A stretch of 44,475 nt of DNA from an uncultured Verrucomicrobiota bacterium (GTDB taxonomy: Bacteria; Verrucomicrobiota; Verrucomicrobiia; Limisphaerales; UBA8199). The notes beneath the pieces are model-generated. The model did not search any database. It saw only the letters and a program-made list of their open reading frames with translations, and had not been told where the DNA came from. Of the stretch, positions 43,050 through 44,475 are shown in pieces. Positions within the stretch are counted from its first letter, which is position 1; each line of letters starts with the position of its first letter. The stretch covers positions 1 through 44,475 of the forward strand of contig CAIQQM010000059.1 of the NCBI GenBank assembly GCA_903873945.1, read 5' to 3'. The position numbers were made by a program, and so were the translations under genes.

Positions 43050-43907
43050 CTACCCCGTCAGGCGGCGCACGTGGCGCGCCCAACTGCTCCAAGCATCACG
43101 GCGATAATGTCCAAGCGGGGGTGGAGCAACGAGGCACGCAACTAAATCAGCCGGAGACGGGCGAGGGGTATCGTTTGCAGGAGGGATATCGCCAGAGGGT
43201 GCCGCAGGCACAGCTTGGACCGGTCTGAAGCCGGGAGCGGGGCTCGATTCCCGGGCCGCAGGCGCGGGCGGCGAGGCGGGGCGAGGTGGGGCCGAATCGC
43301 ACCGGTGACCGTAAGCCCGTTTCAGATCAGCCCAAGCGGTGTCTGTATTGGCGGGTTCGGAATTCGGGAGAGCGGGATCAAAGCCAGTCGCCATCCGCTT
43401 GAAATCGATTGCGATTTCGAGCAAGCGAGCCAGCCGGCCGAAAGCGACCAACTCATGGGGGCGCCGTTGCTGATAACGCCGGAGCGCCTCCCGTCCGAGG
43501 TTAAACCACAAATCCCAGCAGGCCAGTTGGCGCTCCACCGTCTGTTGCGTGCTGAGCGGAGGCAGCGGGGGCAGGTCATCCTCCGGTTTGTACGGAGGGG
43601 GCGAACAGCCATAGGCCCGGGCCAAGGCGGGTTCCCAGAGAGCCATCCAGCGGCGGCGTTCCTCGCGCTGTCGGCGTTCGCGCTCGATGACGACGGAATC
43701 GAAGAAGCGGGGCGCCAGCCGGGCGAGGCGGCGCTGGGCGTGGAGGGCGCGGCCGTAGGCCGTGAGGGCCGCGCCCAAGTCGTCCGGGGAGCGCCAGCGC
43801 ACGCGGAAAGCGGCGCGGGACGCGCAACGGACGGTTGAGCGCGCGGTGAAGCGGCAGGTATGGCGAATTCGGAACACAGCGTGGCCGCAGGTCAGGAACT
43901 TTACCAT
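43050..43907 (-). CDS. Arg/Pro-rich protein of unknown function
   Basis: 285 residues, strongly biased to Arg, Ala and Pro. The N-terminus has a cluster of possible metal ligands (Cys7, His9, His16, Cys18, Cys28, in CGHAVFRIRHTCRF and RCAS). A central part (RRRWMALWEPALARAYGC to KRMATGFDPALP, residues about 84-180) looks folded and helical. A long Pro/Ala/Ser-rich linker follows, and the last residues are PPPLGHYRRDAWSSWARHVRRLTG in parts. The start ATG lies inside an 11-bp tandem repeat. It follows a helix-turn-helix gene by 53 bases on the same strand, so the two are probably one unit. No family recognised. The opposite strand holds a long open frame too, so the call is not certain. Confidence 0.5.
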   Translation of the reverse strand: MVKFLTCGHAVFRIRHTCRFTARSTVRCASRAAFRVRWRSPDDLGAALTAYGRALHAQRRLARLAPRFFDSVVIERERRQREERRRWMALWEPALARAYGCSPPPYKPEDDLPPLPPLSTQQTVERQLACWDLWFNLGREALRRYQQRRPHELVAFGRLARLLEIAIDFKRMATGFDPALPNSEPANTDTAWADLKRAYGHRCDSAPPRPASPPAPAARESSPAPGFRPVQAVPAAPSGDIPPANDTPRPSPADLVACLVAPPPLGHYRRDAWSSWARHVRRLTG

Positions 43908-43928
43908 TTCTTTACCATTTCTTTACCA
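43899..43928. repeat. 11-bp tandem repeat overlapping a start codon
   Basis: The unit CTTTACCATTT occurs 2.7 times in a row (43899-43909, 43910-43920, 43921-43928). On the minus strand each unit supplies ATGGTAAAG. The ATG at 43907 opens the long frame of the Arg/Pro-rich protein, while the copy at 43918 leads to a stop codon after five codons (MVKKW). Confidence 0.9.
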
Positions 43929-43960
43929 AGATCGCGTTTGGGGTTAGTAAACCCACCGGG

Positions 43961-44440
43961 TCACCCCTGCCAGTCCTGAACCTGATCGTGGTATTCGTCG
44001 CCGGGAATCCCGGCGACCGGACTGGTGAACTGCACCGGGCCGGCGGCTTGCTCGATCTGGCGGCGCAAACCGCGAGCCAGGCAATAGAGCTGAGCGGTGG
44101 AGAGGTCTTTCACATCGCGTCCGGCGATTTCGGCCTCGACCTTGCGGAGCTGCGCGCCGAGCGCGTTGACGCGGTCGGCAACGGAGGCCAGCCACTGGTC
44201 GGCCAAGGCCTCCAGCTCGATGGCCCGGAGGTTGCGGATATCGAACTGGTGTTTGCGGCTCCAGCCAATGAGGGTGGGTTTGGAAACATTCAACTCCGTC
44301 ATGAGGCGGGCATAGGTCCACCCATGGGAGCGGAGCTCGATGAAACGCTGAACGGTCTTCTCCAGACCGGTCACCTGAACCCGGGGACCGCCTGAAAGCG
44401 GAACTCCACAGCCCAGCACCGGCCAATGTTTGTGGTCCAC
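43961..44440 (-). CDS. Helix-turn-helix DNA-binding protein of unknown family
   Basis: 159 residues. FIELRSHGWTYARLMTELNVSKPTLIGWSRKH (in parts, residues about 33-65) is a clear helix-turn-helix of the resolvase, transposase or terminase-small-subunit type, where an Arg/Lys-rich recognition helix follows a Gly turn. Residues about 70-135 are predicted helical with coiled-coil character (VNALGAQLRKVEAEIAG, RGLRRQIEQAAG). Translation could also begin at an internal GTG near residue 23 (VTGLEKTVQRF). The following gene on the same strand encodes the Arg/Pro-rich protein. Resembles small DNA-recognition subunits of mobile or phage-derived elements, but no transposase or terminase is visible in the window. 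Confidence 0.55.
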   Translation of the reverse strand: MDHKHWPVLGCGVPLSGGPRVQVTGLEKTVQRFIELRSHGWTYARLMTELNVSKPTLIGWSRKHQFDIRNLRAIELEALADQWLASVADRVNALGAQLRKVEAEIAGRDVKDLSTAQLYCLARGLRRQIEQAAGPVQFTSPVAGIPGDEYHDQVQDWQG

Positions 44441-44475
44441 CGAATCCCTCGGCGGACCTGATGGTTACAGGTCAC

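Noticed and set aside
43215-43838. Plus-strand ORF of 207 residues opposite the Arg/Pro-rich protein
   Set aside because: No recognisable motif, and the minus-strand ORF is longer and paired with the HTH gene; the choice is not fully certain.

Overview
The window reads as chromosomal DNA of a Gram-negative bacterium, most likely a member of the Verrucomicrobiota (Pedosphaera/Limisphaera-like). This assignment is inferred, not proven. The supports are lpxD (lipid A synthesis, so an outer membrane), moderately high GC, a short omega-like subunit (RpoZ) in its own style, many Gfo/Idh/MocA- and polysaccharide-type genes, and intergenic repeats of the 'AGCCACGGAT' and 'CCCTCACCCC...' kinds. There is no prophage core and no CRISPR array.

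Left part (1-18 kb) is mostly housekeeping genes in short units on both strands: the 3' end of an M32 carboxypeptidase; ilvB (acetolactate synthase) behind what looks like a complete classical attenuator (promoter, Val/Leu-rich leader peptide, alternative antiterminator and terminator hairpins); a GT2 glycosyltransferase; lpxD; a Gfo/Idh/MocA oxidoreductase; an Uup-like ABC-F ATPase; a LysR regulator divergent from an OsmC protein that has Ser where the first catalytic Cys should be; rpoZ and a tiny membrane protein; a DEAD-box-family RNA helicase next to infA; a DinG-like helicase; a left-handed beta-helix acyltransferase/GlmU-like protein; a NifS/IscS cysteine desulfurase; and dnaN.

Right part (18-42.6 kb) is a large surface-polysaccharide locus. 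It holds glycosyltransferases of GT2, GT4 and GT-C type (including a tandem pair of paralogous GT4 enzymes), two nucleotide-sugar dehydrogenases, a Wzx-like flippase, three SAM methyltransferases, a FemAB/GNAT-like acyltransferase with an adjacent frameshifted pseudogene copy, and a degenerate tRNA-Thr-like sequence between those two copies. A minus-strand block supplies sugar nucleotides: CDP-glucose (RfbF), UDP-glucuronate (Ugd) and its decarboxylation or epimerisation (UXS-like SDR), a second SDR, a GtrB-like polyprenyl-phosphate sugar synthase and a split transketolase pair. A 53-residue unannotated ORF is fitted exactly between the UXS-like gene and ugd. The plus strand then carries a GT-C-like membrane protein, a nucleotidyltransferase-thymidylate-kinase-like fusion and a methyltransferase. 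A plausible reading is that this block makes an unusual, possibly two-carbon-branched, CDP- or UDP-sugar and delivers it to a lipid-linked or cell-surface glycan.

The last 1.8 kb is different in character: a repeat-rich spacer, then a minus-strand pair made of a helix-turn-helix protein and an Arg/Pro-rich protein of unknown function whose start codon lies inside an 11-bp tandem repeat. This pair may be part of a small repeated or mobile module that continues beyond the window.
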